A stretch of 64,000 nucleotides of DNA, taken from Sphingobacteriales bacterium 16-39-50. Its GTDB lineage: Bacteria > Bacteroidota > Bacteroidia > Sphingobacteriales > Sphingobacteriaceae. The notes beneath the pieces were generated by a model that ran no database searches, was not told the origin of the DNA, and saw only the letters and a program-made list of their open reading frames with translations. The stretch is taken from NCBI GenBank assembly GCA_002257025.1, contig NCHA01000013.1, forward strand, positions 1 through 64,000, in the 5' to 3' direction. This document shows positions 45,023-54,416 of this stretch, piece by piece (within the stretch, counting starts at the first letter, position 1; each line of letters begins with the position of its first letter). The position numbers and the translations under genes were made by a program.

Positions 45023-46693
45023 TCAGGATTTTTGAGATTCTTTTGCCCAGGTATCTTTTAATGTGACAGTCCGGTTGAATACCGGTTTACCTGGCCTTGA
45101 ATCACTGTCGAGGCTAAAGTACCCCTTACGAATAAACTGATAACCACGGCCCGCCTCAGCATTCATCAGATCAGGCTCGACAAAAGCATTGCTGATCACT
45201 GTTAAACTATCCGGGTTAATATAATCTTTGAAATCACCGTCTTCATTGGAAGGATCCTCTACCCTGAACAATCGATCATACAATCGTATTTCTGCTGTTT
45301 GTGCTGATTTGGCACAAACCCAATGTATTGTTCCCTTCACATGAATTCCACTGGTATCAGTCCCGCTCCTTGATTCAGGAATATAAGTACAATGAACTTC
45401 CGAAACATTGCCGCTTTCATCCTTCACAAAACTATCACAGCGAACAATATAAGCATGCTTCAGACGCACCATTAAACCGGGACCCAGACGAAAGTATTTT
45501 TTAGAAGGCTCTTCCATAAAATCATCCCGTTCAATCCATAGCTCAGAACTAAACGGAATGTGACGGAGTCCATCACCGCCTTCCATCTCAGGATTATTTT
45601 CACCCTCCATTACTTCGGTCTGTCCTTCAGGATAATTGCTGATTACAAGTTTTAATGGCTCAAGTACGGCCATCCTTCGCCATGCACTTTTGTTCAGATC
45701 CTCACGAATACAGAATTCGAGTAAACTCAGATCTATAAGATTTTCACGTCGGGCTACACCAATTCGTTCACTAAAGTTTCGGATTGAAAGCGGCGTATAA
45801 CCACGGCGGCGTAAACCACTGATTGTTGGCATCCTTGGATCATCCCAACCACTTACATGATTTTCATTCACCAGCTGAAGTAATTTTCTTTTACTCATCA
45901 CTGTATAATTCATGTTCAGACGGGCAAACTCATATTGCTTAGAAGGAAAATTATTTAATTTTTGGATAAACCATTCATAAAGCGGTCGGTGCGGAACAAA
46001 TTCAAGAGTACAAATAGAATGGGTAATTTCTTCAAGCGAATCAGACTGCCCATGGGCAAAATCATACATTGGATAAATACACCATTGATCACCTGTTCGG
46101 TGATGATGGGCATGTTTTATACGATACATCAGCGGATCGCGCAGGTGCATATTGGGTGAAGCAAGATCAATTTTAGCACGTAATACCATGGCTCCGTCGG
46201 GGTATTTCCCCTCCTTCATCTCTCTGAAAAGCTGCAGATTTTCTTCAATGCTCCTGCTGCGGGATGGTGTAGGCTTTCCGGGTTCGGTAGGTGTCCCTTT
46301 GGCGGAGGCAATTTCCTCAGCCGATCCATCTTCCACATAGGCTAACCCCTGTTTTATTAGTTCTAAGGCAAAATCATATAGCTTATCAAAATAATCTGAT
46401 GAGTACAACTCCTTATCCCATTTAAAACCAAGCCATTGTATATCTTTCTTTATGCTGTCAACGTATTCAACGTCTTCGGTTGTAGGGTTGGTATCATCAA
46501 ACCTGAGGTTGGTTTTACCATTATATTTCGCTGCGATACCGAAGTTCAGACAAATTGATTTAGCATGTCCGATATGCAAATAGCCGTTTGGCTCCGGAGG
46601 AAAACGTGTCAGAACACGCCCGCCATTTTTGCCATTCCGAATATCATCTTCAATGATCTCTTCTAAAAAATTTAATGATCTTTCTTCACTCAT
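45023..46693 (-). CDS. glnS: Glutaminyl-tRNA synthetase
   Basis: Start chosen at the internal [13 protein letters not shown] (46693), giving 556 residues, as family proteins begin here; a longer frame from 46714 adds seven residues. Class I synthetase motifs are [12 protein letters not shown] (HIGH), the long catalytic core with [16 protein letters not shown], and VMSKRK (KMSKS). The two anticodon-binding beta barrels make up the last 200 residues. It charges tRNA-Gln directly. Confidence 0.95.
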   Translation of the reverse strand: MSEERSLNFLEEIIEDDIRNGKNGGRVLTRFPPEPNGYLHIGHAKSICLNFGIAAKYNGKTNLRFDDTNPTTEDVEYVDSIKKDIQWLGFKWDKELYSSDYFDKLYDFALELIKQGLAYVEDGSAEEIASAKGTPTEPGKPTPSRSRSIEENLQLFREMKEGKYPDGAMVLRAKIDLASPNMHLRDPLMYRIKHAHHHRTGDQWCIYPMYDFAHGQSDSLEEITHSICTLEFVPHRPLYEWFIQKLNNFPSKQYEFARLNMNYTVMSKRKLLQLVNENHVSGWDDPRMPTISGLRRRGYTPLSIRNFSERIGVARRENLIDLSLLEFCIREDLNKSAWRRMAVLEPLKLVISNYPEGQTEVMEGENNPEMEGGDGLRHIPFSSELWIERDDFMEEPSKKYFRLGPGLMVRLKHAYIVRCDSFVKDESGNVSEVHCTYIPESRSGTDTSGIHVKGTIHWVCAKSAQTAEIRLYDRLFRVEDPSNEDGDFKDYINPDSLTVISNAFVEPDLMNAEAGRGYQFIRKGYFSLDSDSRPGKPVFNRTVTLKDTWAKESQKS

Positions 46694-46833
46694 ATACAGA
46701 TTTCGAGGCTGCAAAAATAAGAAAATTTATTTGCGGGGACAGCTTATTCGTTATCAGGGTAATTCCGATCTGTTCCATAAACGAAATGAGGTATACAATT
46801 CAATTTTCTTCTTACTTTTACATAATATCAATT

Positions 46834-47253
46834 ATGACAGAATCCCTAAATCGCCCCATTCGGGTATTGGTTGCCAAAGTCGGACTGGACGGTCATGACC
46901 GTGGTGCAAAAATAATTGCAAGCTCTCTTCGGGATGCAGGAATGGAGGTGATTTATACTGGACTCCGTCAGACTCCGGAAATGGTTGTTAATACCGCCCT
47001 GCAGGAAGATGTTGATGCAATTGGCGTTTCCATTCTTTCGGGCGCCCACATGACTGTTTTTCCAAAAATCATTCACTTTATGAAAGAAAAGGGGCTTACA
47101 GACGTTCTTGTCACTGGTGGAGGAATAATACCTGATGATGATATGAAAACACTTCATGAACTGGGAGTGGGTAATCTCTTTCAACCCGGTACAAATACCG
47201 GAGAGATAGTGTCTTACATCAAAAAATGGGTGTCAGAAAACAGAAAGTTCTGA
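46834..47253 (+). CDS. B12-binding protein of the methylmalonyl-CoA mutase C-terminal type
   Basis: 139 residues from the ATG at 46834; the open frame extends upstream but overlaps glnS and lacks homologous sequence. The cobalamin motifs are DGHDRGA (with the cobalt-ligand histidine), SILSGAH, and [10 protein letters not shown]. On its own it is only the C-terminal B12 domain of a mutase; the catalytic chain is not in this window. An enoyl-CoA hydratase follows 60 bases downstream, suggesting short acyl-CoA metabolism. Confidence 0.9.
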   Translation: MTESLNRPIRVLVAKVGLDGHDRGAKIIASSLRDAGMEVIYTGLRQTPEMVVNTALQEDVDAIGVSILSGAHMTVFPKIIHFMKEKGLTDVLVTGGGIIPDDDMKTLHELGVGNLFQPGTNTGEIVSYIKKWVSENRKF

Positions 47254-47313
47254 TTCTAAATTCTTAATTCAATAACCGGGCAAAGATCAGCCATAATTAT
47301 AATTTCTTGAATA

Positions 47314-48096
47314 ATGAACTATTCTAACCTGCTCATCGAAAATCGTGAACGAATTTTATATATAACAATCAATCGCGAAAGCAAACTAAATGCACTTAAT
47401 AAAGCCACATTGGCCGAACTCCATGATGTAATTACAGGGTCAACCCATGATGATGAAGTTGGGGGGCTGATAATAACCGGGGCCGGACAAAAGGCCTTTG
47501 TTGCCGGGGCTGATATTTCTGAATTCGCTGATTTTAATGCCGACGAAGGACGGGAACTTGCCCGTGAAGGACAAATTAAGGTCTTTGATGTCATACAAAA
47601 CCATTCAAAGCCCGTTATTGCAGCGATAAATGGCTTTGCATTGGGTGGCGGGCTTGAACTCGCTATGGCCTGCCATATCAGAGTAGCAGCAAATGGAGCT
47701 AAGATGGGTCTACCTGAGGTAAGTTTAGGGCTTATCCCTGGCTATGGTGGCACACAAAGGCTCACTGAACTTATTGGAAAGGGAAGAGCTATGGAAATGA
47801 TCATGACTGCTGATATGATCAATGCTGAAGAGGCTTATAGAACCGGACTTGTAAATCATATTTTTGAGTTTGATGAACTTCTGACAAAGGCTGCTGAACT
47901 CATGAAAAAGATAATGACCCGCTCCCCGTTCGCAGTAGGCTGCGCTATCAGAGCAATCAATGCGGCTTCGACAGACGGTATTGATGGTTATGAAACAGAG
48001 ATTTCAGAATTCTCTAATTGCTTCGGATCAGAAGATTTCAGAGAAGGGGTAGCAGCATTTTTGGCTAAAAGGAAGGCAGAATTTACCGGGCGATAA
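47314..48096 (+). CDS. Enoyl-CoA hydratase/isomerase-family protein
   Basis: 260 residues, complete crotonase fold. The oxyanion-hole segments are AFVAGADISEFADF (about 63-76) and GFALGGGLELAMAC (about 107-120), and PEVSLGLIPGYGGTQRL (about 132-148) includes the catalytic glutamates of hydratases. It hydrates short-chain 2-enoyl-CoA, or acts as a related isomerase. It follows the B12-binding gene on the same strand, so the two may share a pathway. Confidence 0.9.
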   Translation: MNYSNLLIENRERILYITINRESKLNALNKATLAELHDVITGSTHDDEVGGLIITGAGQKAFVAGADISEFADFNADEGRELAREGQIKVFDVIQNHSKPVIAAINGFALGGGLELAMACHIRVAANGAKMGLPEVSLGLIPGYGGTQRLTELIGKGRAMEMIMTADMINAEEAYRTGLVNHIFEFDELLTKAAELMKKIMTRSPFAVGCAIRAINAASTDGIDGYETEISEFSNCFGSEDFREGVAAFLAKRKAEFTGR

Positions 48097-48204
48097 CAAA
48101 ACCATAATCTAAAAGTGTAGAAAATATTTCCCAAATATGATTATTTTGCTTAAATTAGCAACATAATCATCTAGTTATCAGCCTCTCGGTTTACCTATAT
48201 ATCC

Positions 48205-49560
48205 ATGAATAAAATATTAATAATCGATGACGAAATAAACATCGGCCTTCTTTTATCAAAATTTCTGACCAGAAATGGATTCGAAGTAAAAACAAGTACT
48301 AACGGAATCAGTGCTTTGGAGTTAATGACAAAGGAGGAATTTGATCTGGTTCTTTGTGATTTTCGACTTGAGGACACCGATGGCAGGGAGATGTTAAAAA
48401 AGATCAAAACTTCCTACCCGAATACCGGAGTGATTATTATCACCGGTTATTCGGATATAAAACTGGCTGTAGAGTTAATTAAAATGGGTGCCTTCGATTA
48501 TATCTCTAAGCCCTTGTACCCCGATGAAATACTAAATACGATTAATAAAGCACTTGAGGCTCAAAAAATAATTAATCAAGCTGAAACCAAGGAACCTGAG
48601 ACAGAAAAACGAAGAGAAAGCATTGGAAATGTGATTCCTGAAGAATTTGTAACCGGAAAAAGTCCGGCCTCTCTTGAATTACTGAAACAGATCAAACTTG
48701 TAGCTCCAACCAACTACAGTGTAATACTTAATGGTGAGAGTGGGACCGGTAAGGAATCAGTTGCAAAAAGCATTCATTTTAATAGTCCCAGAAAGGATAA
48801 GCCATTCATTGCGATGGACTGTGGTTCCCTTACGAAGGATCTCGCAGGAAGTGAGTTTTTTGGCCATGAAAAGGGTTCATTTACAGGCGCTTTGTATACC
48901 AAAATTGGTCATTTTGAAATGGCAAACGGCGGAACATTATTCCTGGATGAGGTTGGAAACCTTTCTTATGAAATTCAGGCGGCATTACTAAGAACTGTTC
49001 AGGAACGTAAAGTAAAACGAATTGGAAGCACGAAGGAAATCGATCTTGATGTCCGTATCCTTGTTGCCACGAATGAAAACCTGAGTGATGCGATTCAAAA
49101 AGGCCGCTTCCGGGAAGACTTATTCCATCGCTTCAATGAGTTCAATATCACCATACCCCCATTGCGCGATCGTGGTAAAGACATCCAGCTTTTTGCAGAA
49201 CATTTTTTAAAAGAGGCCAATGCTGAATTAAACAGAAACGTCACCGGCTTTTCTTCAGAAGTAATAGATTGTATGATGACCTATAATTGGCCTGGAAATG
49301 TTCGCGAGTTAAAAAATGTGATTCGGCGTGCAACCCTGATCACTGAAGGAAACGAAATACAGCTCAAGGCTTTGCCGCTCGAAATCTCAACATTTGCAAA
49401 AGCTTCAGCACTTGAGAGCAGTTTTGGCTCAAATGTTGCTGTCAATCCAAACAAGCATGACCTTAAAAATGCGGCTATGGAAGCAGAATATGAAACCATT
49501 TTGAATGTATTGAAAGAGGTAACTTCAATAAGACAAAGGCCGCTAAAATTCTTAATATAG
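48205..49560 (+). CDS. Sigma-54-dependent response regulator, 3' end frameshifted
   Basis: 451 residues as read. A receiver (1-120; Asp52 in LVLCDFRLEDTDG) is followed by an AAA+ domain (about 148-385; GESGTGKES Walker A, GSFTGAL, FLDEVGNLS, RFREDLFHRFNEF). The C-terminus ends AEYETILNVLKEVTSIRQRPLKFLI, which lacks a Fis-type HTH. In the next frame the HTH continues cleanly to 49607, so one base is missing near 49521 (GTAAC where GTAAAC would restore the frame). As read, the protein can hydrolyse ATP and bind sigma-54 but cannot bind DNA. Confidence 0.85.
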   Translation: MNKILIIDDEINIGLLLSKFLTRNGFEVKTSTNGISALELMTKEEFDLVLCDFRLEDTDGREMLKKIKTSYPNTGVIIITGYSDIKLAVELIKMGAFDYISKPLYPDEILNTINKALEAQKIINQAETKEPETEKRRESIGNVIPEEFVTGKSPASLELLKQIKLVAPTNYSVILNGESGTGKESVAKSIHFNSPRKDKPFIAMDCGSLTKDLAGSEFFGHEKGSFTGALYTKIGHFEMANGGTLFLDEVGNLSYEIQAALLRTVQERKVKRIGSTKEIDLDVRILVATNENLSDAIQKGRFREDLFHRFNEFNITIPPLRDRGKDIQLFAEHFLKEANAELNRNVTGFSSEVIDCMMTYNWPGNVRELKNVIRRATLITEGNEIQLKALPLEISTFAKASALESSFGSNVAVNPNKHDLKNAAMEAEYETILNVLKEVTSIRQRPLKFLI

Positions 49561-49607
49561 ACCGAAAGACACTTTACAATAAAATGAAAGCGATCAATCT
49601 GGACTAA
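49524..49607 (+). pseudogene. Out-of-frame Fis-type HTH of the sigma-54 activator
   Basis: Read from 49524, the sequence gives FNKTKAAKILNIDRKTLYNK and then MKAINLD and a stop at 49605-49607, the classic HTH_8 end of NtrC-family activators. It is one frame off the gene at 48205 and directly continues its homology. With one restored base the protein would be about 467 residues. Confidence 0.85.
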
Positions 49608-49631
49608 TATAAAACAAAAGAGTAATCAGAT

Positions 49632-49658
49632 AAACCCGCTTCAGCATTAGGCGGGTTT
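49632..49658 (+). terminator. Rho-independent terminator after the activator
   Basis: An 8-bp stem (49632-49639 with 49651-49658), an 11-base loop and a T-rich tail lie 25 bases after the restored stop, not the frameshifted one. Confidence 0.8.
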
Positions 49659-49700
49659 TATTATTTTAAATCCCCTCTTAGGGCATCAGCAGAAACGAAT

Positions 49701-50744
49701 ATGTCGATATATAGCTATAAGCAAAGAAATGACATAGTCCTGGCCATCCTCATCATTTTAGGATGTTTCGTATTATATAGCCTTAGAACAATAGCTGGTA
49801 CCTTACTAAGTACCATTGTACTTTATACCCTACTCCTTCCGGTTTATAATTTACTGGTAGAAAAATATAAGGTAAAAGATCGGATAGCTGCAACTCTAAT
49901 GATTCTGTTATCACTCCTGGTAATAGTGCTCCCATTCTTAATGCTCAGCCTGATGGTTATTGATAAGATCACTGAATTTCAGGCTGATCCAATGCGAATG
50001 ATGGTCATTATGCAAAGGATTGACGATTTCATTGGTTCCAAATTAGACCAGCCTCATCTCCTCGATAAAGGGATGGCAAAACTCAGTCAATTTGCCACAG
50101 AATTATTTCCATCGCTGATCAGTGGTGCTTTTAACATTATTCTGGGTCTGGTAATTATGTATTTTCTTTTATATTTCATGATGGTACAAAGAAAGGAATT
50201 TGAAGCAGGCTTGCTTAAATATGCTCCTTTCCGCGAACAGAATGCTTTAAAATTCGCAGAGGAATTAAAGAATAATACCTATTCCAATGTTCTCGGTCAA
50301 GGTTATATTGCCATCGTGCAGGGCTCGCTTTTAAGTATTTCATTCTTCATATTCGGAATCAGTGACCCCATCTTTTGGGGGGTAATAGCAACATTTCTCT
50401 GTTTTCTTCCGGCTATTGGAGCGCCTCTTGTATTTGTTCCTGCGGCAATAATTGAATTAGCCAATGGAAATGATACTGCTGGCTGGGGAATCCTGCTTTT
50501 TGGCTTTATTGTGATTACCAATATTGATAATGTCTTGCGTTTGATCATTGCTAAAGGGATTTCAAACACACATCCAATCATAACAGTAGTTGGCGTGATT
50601 ATTGGTATTCCTATCTTTGGTATACTAGGACTTGTATTTGGCCCGTTATTATTGTCGTACTTTATGTTAACTATCCGGATTTATGAAACAAGTAAGCTGG
50701 CAACAGAAAGACTTGAAAAACTGAGATCGGGTGGAAATGAATAA
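49701..50744 (+). CDS. AI-2E family membrane transporter
   Basis: 347 residues with eight predicted transmembrane helices. The family is recognised by the N-terminal hairpin pair, a polar central region and the later GQGYIAIVQGSLLSISFF and FLPAIGAPLVFVPAAI segments, with GVIIGIPIFGILGLVFGPLL near the end. Members include TqsA-like exporters and sodium/proton antiporters, so the substrate cannot be fixed. It stands 71 bases upstream of the YtxH-like gene. Confidence 0.85.
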   Translation: MSIYSYKQRNDIVLAILIILGCFVLYSLRTIAGTLLSTIVLYTLLLPVYNLLVEKYKVKDRIAATLMILLSLLVIVLPFLMLSLMVIDKITEFQADPMRMMVIMQRIDDFIGSKLDQPHLLDKGMAKLSQFATELFPSLISGAFNIILGLVIMYFLLYFMMVQRKEFEAGLLKYAPFREQNALKFAEELKNNTYSNVLGQGYIAIVQGSLLSISFFIFGISDPIFWGVIATFLCFLPAIGAPLVFVPAAIIELANGNDTAGWGILLFGFIVITNIDNVLRLIIAKGISNTHPIITVVGVIIGIPIFGILGLVFGPLLLSYFMLTIRIYETSKLATERLEKLRSGGNE

Positions 50745-50815
50745 TTTTTAGATGTATATTAATAGTTGAAAGAACTGTAAAAAACCATTTATCTGTAATA
50801 TTAAATAATTTAACC

Positions 50816-51133
50816 ATGAAAGATAACTCGAAAATTTTATTCGCACTGCTTGCCGGGATGGCCGCAGGAGCAGCTTTAGGAATATTATTCGCCCCTGAAA
50901 AGGGATCAGATACCCGCGATAAATTAAGTGATTCCCTGAAAAATCTCGGAGATAGTATTAAAGACCGTGCCGCCGAAGAGATTGAAAACCTGACCGAATT
51001 TAAAGAAAAGGTTGTTGAGAATATCAGGTCAAAAATAAGGTCGGCAGAAGATGATTATACCCATGCCAAAGTAAGCGTCAGCAATATCGCTGATGATGCA
51101 GAACGCAAGTATAATAAGGTTAAAAATTCTTAA
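50816..51133 (+). CDS. YtxH-family small membrane protein
   Basis: 105 residues: a glycine/alanine-rich transmembrane hairpin (FALLAGMAAGAALGILFAPEKG, split over 8-30) then a charged coiled coil (35-100). This is the YtxH/GvpP-like layout seen in stress-induced envelope proteins. It opens a three-gene cluster with a holin-like protein and an unknown protein. Confidence 0.82.
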   Translation: MKDNSKILFALLAGMAAGAALGILFAPEKGSDTRDKLSDSLKNLGDSIKDRAAEEIENLTEFKEKVVENIRSKIRSAEDDYTHAKVSVSNIADDAERKYNKVKNS

Positions 51134-51147
51134 ATTTTTCAACGGCC

Positions 51148-51528
51148 ATGGAAGAACAGGAAGTTGATCCAAAAAATATCATTGAGAAGATTAAAGAATA
51201 TATTCATGTTCGAACAGAGCTATCTGTGCTCAGTGCTGTGGATAAGGGATCGCAATTGTTTGCCGGTTTGCTTACTGATGGCCTGGTTCTGGTACTTACA
51301 GTTCTTGCCTTTTTATTCGGCAGCCTTGCCCTCGGATTTTATCTATCCGAAGTCTTAAATAACACTTATGGCGGTTTTTTAATCGTAGCAGGTATTTATT
51401 TACTCGGGGCTGTAATTTTGAATTCCATTAAAGAGAAATATTTGGAGAAACGGATCATTAATTTAGTGATTGAAAAATTTTTCAAGGATAGAAATGAAGA
51501 ACAACATGAGAACAAGGATTCAAAATAG
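51148..51528 (+). CDS. Holin-superfamily-like (phage_holin_3_6 type) membrane protein
   Basis: 126 residues: a short charged N-terminus (1-40), two transmembrane helices (about 45-68 and 75-96), and a basic C-terminal helix. Such proteins sit beside YtxH genes across Bacteroidota and are chromosomal envelope proteins, not lysis proteins; no phage genes are nearby. It begins 14 bases after ytxH and overlaps the next gene. Confidence 0.75.
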   Translation: MEEQEVDPKNIIEKIKEYIHVRTELSVLSAVDKGSQLFAGLLTDGLVLVLTVLAFLFGSLALGFYLSEVLNNTYGGFLIVAGIYLLGAVILNSIKEKYLEKRIINLVIEKFFKDRNEEQHENKDSK

Positions 51529-51967
51529 TGACGATCTGCGGACCGAAATTCTTCGTTTAAGGACTGTACGTTCTGAGATAGAGGGTGAATTGAAATATGA
51601 AACTGACAGAATTGCCAGCAGGTTTCGGGTGCCTCTTATGCTATTCAGTAAAGTTAACGATTGGGTTAGTCCAATGTTTAAGCCAAACAGAAATGAACCT
51701 GGCAGTTTACAGCAGGACTGGGTAACCAGTATTTTTCGAATTGGTTTGCCGGTAGTGATGAATAAATTTATATTCCCTAGATCAGGATTTCTGCTAAAAT
51801 CAGTGGTCGAATTGCTTTCCCAGAATACTGCAAAAACAGTAAACAAGGATGTTGTAAGCGATCTGATTAATAAATTTTCGGAATGGATAAAATCAACTAA
51901 ACGAAAGAAAAAACAGGAGCAGGGAATGGAAGATTATGGAATTCCACCTGATAGTGAAACTTATTAG
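51494..51967 (+). CDS. Unknown envelope-cluster protein
   Basis: 157 residues from the ATG at 51494 (the longest frame opens at 51470; another ATG is at 51506). It overlaps the holin-like gene by about 35 bases. It has an N-terminal coiled coil, a hydrophobic middle stretch (WVTSIFRIGLPVVMNKFIF), and a basic C-terminus. It is the third member of the YtxH cluster; I recognise no domain, and it may associate with the membrane. Confidence 0.6.
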   Translation: MKNNMRTRIQNSDDLRTEILRLRTVRSEIEGELKYETDRIASRFRVPLMLFSKVNDWVSPMFKPNRNEPGSLQQDWVTSIFRIGLPVVMNKFIFPRSGFLLKSVVELLSQNTAKTVNKDVVSDLINKFSEWIKSTKRKKKQEQGMEDYGIPPDSETY

Positions 51968-51971
51968 AAAG

Positions 51972-52002
51972 AACCTCCCAATTGTATTTGGGAGGTTTTT
52001 TT
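51972..52002. terminator. Rho-independent terminator between convergent genes
   Basis: A 10-bp stem (51972-51981 with 51988-51997) with a 6-base loop and a run of T at 51996-52002. It overlaps the 3' end of fcl and ends the plus-strand envelope trio. Confidence 0.9.
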
Positions 52003-52930
52003 ATGCGTAATTCTTTCTGAAATCATCGTAGACCATCCTGATACCCTGTTCAAGATCAACCTCATGCCTCCAGCCCTTGCTATGTAACTTCGAAACATCT
52101 AAAAGCTTACGGGGAGTACCATCAGGCTTGGAAGTATCAAAAACCAAATCACCTTCAAAACCAATTATCTTTTGAATTAACAAAGCCAGATCTTTAATAG
52201 TGATGTCCTCACCTGTTCCAACATTAATCATACCCGGCTCATCGTAATTTTGCATCAGATAATAACAGGCATTTGCCAGATCGTCAGAAAACAGAAACTC
52301 ACGCCTGGGACTTCCGGTTCCTAAAATAGTGACATGTTCTGAAGAATTAAGTTTTGCCTCATGAAACTTTCTAATCAAAGCCGGCAAAACATGTGAATTC
52401 TGTGGATGATAGTTATCATTAAAACCGTACAAATTGGTAGGCATAACAGATATAAAATTACAACCATATTGAGAACGATAAGCTTCACACATCTTTATAC
52501 CTGCAATTTTTGCTATCGCATATGGCTCATTTGTCGTTTCAAGTAATCCGGTCAATAAATATTCTTCCCTGATTGGCTGCGCCGCGTGTTTTGGATATAT
52601 GCAGCTTGAGCCAAGAAACATTAACTTTTTTACCCCATTCAGATAAGATTGATGGATTACATTATTCTGAATAGACAGATTCTCAAATAAGAAATCGGCC
52701 CTGAAGGTATTATTAGCAATTATTCCCCCAACTTTTGCTGCCGCAAGAAATACGTAATCCGGTTTCTCATTGAGAAAAAAATCTGTCACAGCCTTTTGGT
52801 CTCTCAAATCCAGTTCAGATGAAGTACGCGTTAAAAGATTAGAATAACCTTCTTTTTCGAGTTTTCTGAAAATGGCAGAACCCACCATTCCACGATGACC
52901 TGCAATATATATTTTAGATGCTTTTTCCAT
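52001..52930 (-). CDS. fcl: GDP-L-fucose synthase
   Basis: 309 residues of an SDR epimerase/reductase. [15 protein letters not shown] is the NADPH site, FLGSSCIYP holds the catalytic serine and [13 protein letters not shown] the YxxxK pair. It converts GDP-4-keto-6-deoxymannose to GDP-L-fucose for surface polysaccharide. GDP-mannose dehydratase (gmd), the usual partner, is not in the window. Monocistronic. Confidence 0.94.
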   Translation of the reverse strand: MEKASKIYIAGHRGMVGSAIFRKLEKEGYSNLLTRTSSELDLRDQKAVTDFFLNEKPDYVFLAAAKVGGIIANNTFRADFLFENLSIQNNVIHQSYLNGVKKLMFLGSSCIYPKHAAQPIREEYLLTGLLETTNEPYAIAKIAGIKMCEAYRSQYGCNFISVMPTNLYGFNDNYHPQNSHVLPALIRKFHEAKLNSSEHVTILGTGSPRREFLFSDDLANACYYLMQNYDEPGMINVGTGEDITIKDLALLIQKIIGFEGDLVFDTSKPDGTPRKLLDVSKLHSKGWRHEVDLEQGIRMVYDDFRKNYA

Positions 52931-52983
52931 TATTATAGAGTATGCAAAGATAAAACTATTTTTACTGGCATTTTAGATTAGAA

Positions 52984-53634
52984 ATGGGTAAGGATAAACT
53001 TCGTCGCTTTGCAGAAATCACAGCCTTTGAAAATGTCATAGAGCTTGAAGATGGAAAAGTATTAAAAGGCCACTGGGCCAAAAATCATTTTAAAAATAAT
53101 AATCCCCTGATCCTTGAACTGGGATGCGGTAAAGGTGAGTACACCGTCAACCTTGCCCGGCTGTTTCCGGAAATTAATTTTATTGGGATAGATTATAAAG
53201 GCAACCGTATCTGGAGGGGTGCCAAGACCGCTATTGATGAAAATATTTCAAATGTTGCCTTCCTCAGGATTCAGATCGAAAATCTGCTGGATTATTTCTC
53301 TGAAAATGAGGTTTCAGAGATTTGGATCACTTTCCCTGATCCACAGCCACAGATAAGCCGGGAGAAAAAACGACTGACTTCTGTCCGCTTTCTGGATATG
53401 TATAAAAAGATTCTCAAAAAAAGGGGACCAGTACATTTAAAAACAGATAGCGACCTTTTATATATCTTTACTCTAGCAAAAATAAAGGAGCTCGGTCTTA
53501 GTACTCATATCAGTACGGACGACCTTTACAGATCCAACTTTGTTGATGATATACTTTCAATCAAAACCTATTATGAGAAAAAGTATCTTGCAAATGACAA
53601 GAATATAAATTACCTGAAGTTTAGTTTTGAGTAA
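52984..53634 (+). CDS. trmB: tRNA (guanine-N7-)-methyltransferase
   Basis: 216 residues. LILELGCGKGEYTVNLA is the SAM-binding motif, and EIWITFPDPQPQ with KKRLTSVRFLDMYKKIL are TrmB signatures. It methylates G46 of tRNA. The gene touches the alkyltransferase-like gene, whose ATG follows the stop directly. Confidence 0.93.
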   Translation: MGKDKLRRFAEITAFENVIELEDGKVLKGHWAKNHFKNNNPLILELGCGKGEYTVNLARLFPEINFIGIDYKGNRIWRGAKTAIDENISNVAFLRIQIENLLDYFSENEVSEIWITFPDPQPQISREKKRLTSVRFLDMYKKILKKRGPVHLKTDSDLLYIFTLAKIKELGLSTHISTDDLYRSNFVDDILSIKTYYEKKYLANDKNINYLKFSFE

Positions 53635-53970
53635 ATGGACAAACTTAGTTTCTATGATCAGGTCTACCAGGTTGTAAGACTCATACCAAAAGGAAGGGTA
53701 AGTTCTTATGGTGCAATCGCCTCTTATCTTGGAACAAGAGGCTCATCAAGAATGGTAGGCTATGCAATGAATGCTGCACATTCGACCTTTCCGCCGGTTC
53801 CTGCACAGCGCGTAGTGAATAGAAATGGTTTGCTTACAGGTAAATTTCATTTCGGCTCAGCAGACATGATGCAGCAATTGCTCGAAAACGAGGGGGTTAA
53901 AGTAAATAATGATAAGGTTGTTGATTTCAAAAATATATTCTGGGATCCTGCAATTGAACTTGAACTCTAA
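53635..53970 (+). CDS. Alkyltransferase-like (ATL) protein
   Basis: 111 residues, only the MGMT C-terminal domain. The helix-turn-helix and RMVGYAMNAA match, but the active-site motif PCHRV is replaced by PVPAQRVV, so the alkyl-acceptor cysteine is absent. ATL proteins bind alkylated guanine and hand it to nucleotide-excision repair. It follows trmB without a gap, with an AhpD-like and a DNA-glycosylase gene next. Confidence 0.88.
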   Translation: MDKLSFYDQVYQVVRLIPKGRVSSYGAIASYLGTRGSSRMVGYAMNAAHSTFPPVPAQRVVNRNGLLTGKFHFGSADMMQQLLENEGVKVNNDKVVDFKNIFWDPAIELEL

Positions 53971-54007
53971 AAACCGAAAAGCCTGCAAAATATAATTGCA
54001 TAAAATT

Positions 54008-54352
54008 ATGGGAAAAATGATCGATGAATTCAACAGCTACCGTACCCGGATGAATGAACGGATTATGGATACTGCTGATACCAATATCAAGCGCTTTATG
54101 GCACTCGATACCACAACTTATGCCGAGGGTGCACTGAATGTTAAAACAAAAGAAATGCTCGGACTGGTAGCCTCAATGGTTTTACGCTGCGATGACTGCA
54201 TTAAATACCATCTCGGAAAGTGTTATGATGAAGGGGTAAGTAATACTGAAATGAATGAGATCTTTATGATTGCAAATCTGGTAGGAGGTTCTATTGTTAT
54301 TCCTCATTACCGGAGAGCTCTCGAATATTGGGAAGAGCTTAACAATAATTAA
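54008..54352 (+). CDS. AhpD-like carboxymuconolactone decarboxylase-family protein
   Basis: 114 residues from the ATG at 54008; a TTG 12 bases earlier is unlikely to be used. The CxxC-x-x-H centre RCDDCIKYHLGKC is that of AhpD-type disulfide reductases, which help recycle peroxiredoxins. It lies 37 bases after the ATL gene, and tag follows 64 bases downstream. Confidence 0.87.
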   Translation: MGKMIDEFNSYRTRMNERIMDTADTNIKRFMALDTTTYAEGALNVKTKEMLGLVASMVLRCDDCIKYHLGKCYDEGVSNTEMNEIFMIANLVGGSIVIPHYRRALEYWEELNNN

Positions 54353-54416
54353 TCCTGAACCAAATCGCATTTTTTTAGAATTAACGGAGGCCTTGTAATT
54401 ATAAATAAACCAAATC

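Noticed and set aside
46675..46833. Longer start for the B12-binding protein
   Set aside because: The extra sequence overlaps glnS on the other strand and does not resemble the family.
51148..51528. Prophage remnant, suggested by a holin-like gene
   Set aside because: The YtxH/holin-like/unknown trio is chromosomal, and no other phage genes are near.
53635..53970. Active O6-methylguanine methyltransferase
   Set aside because: The PCHR cysteine is replaced (PVPAQRVV), so it is an ATL-type binder.
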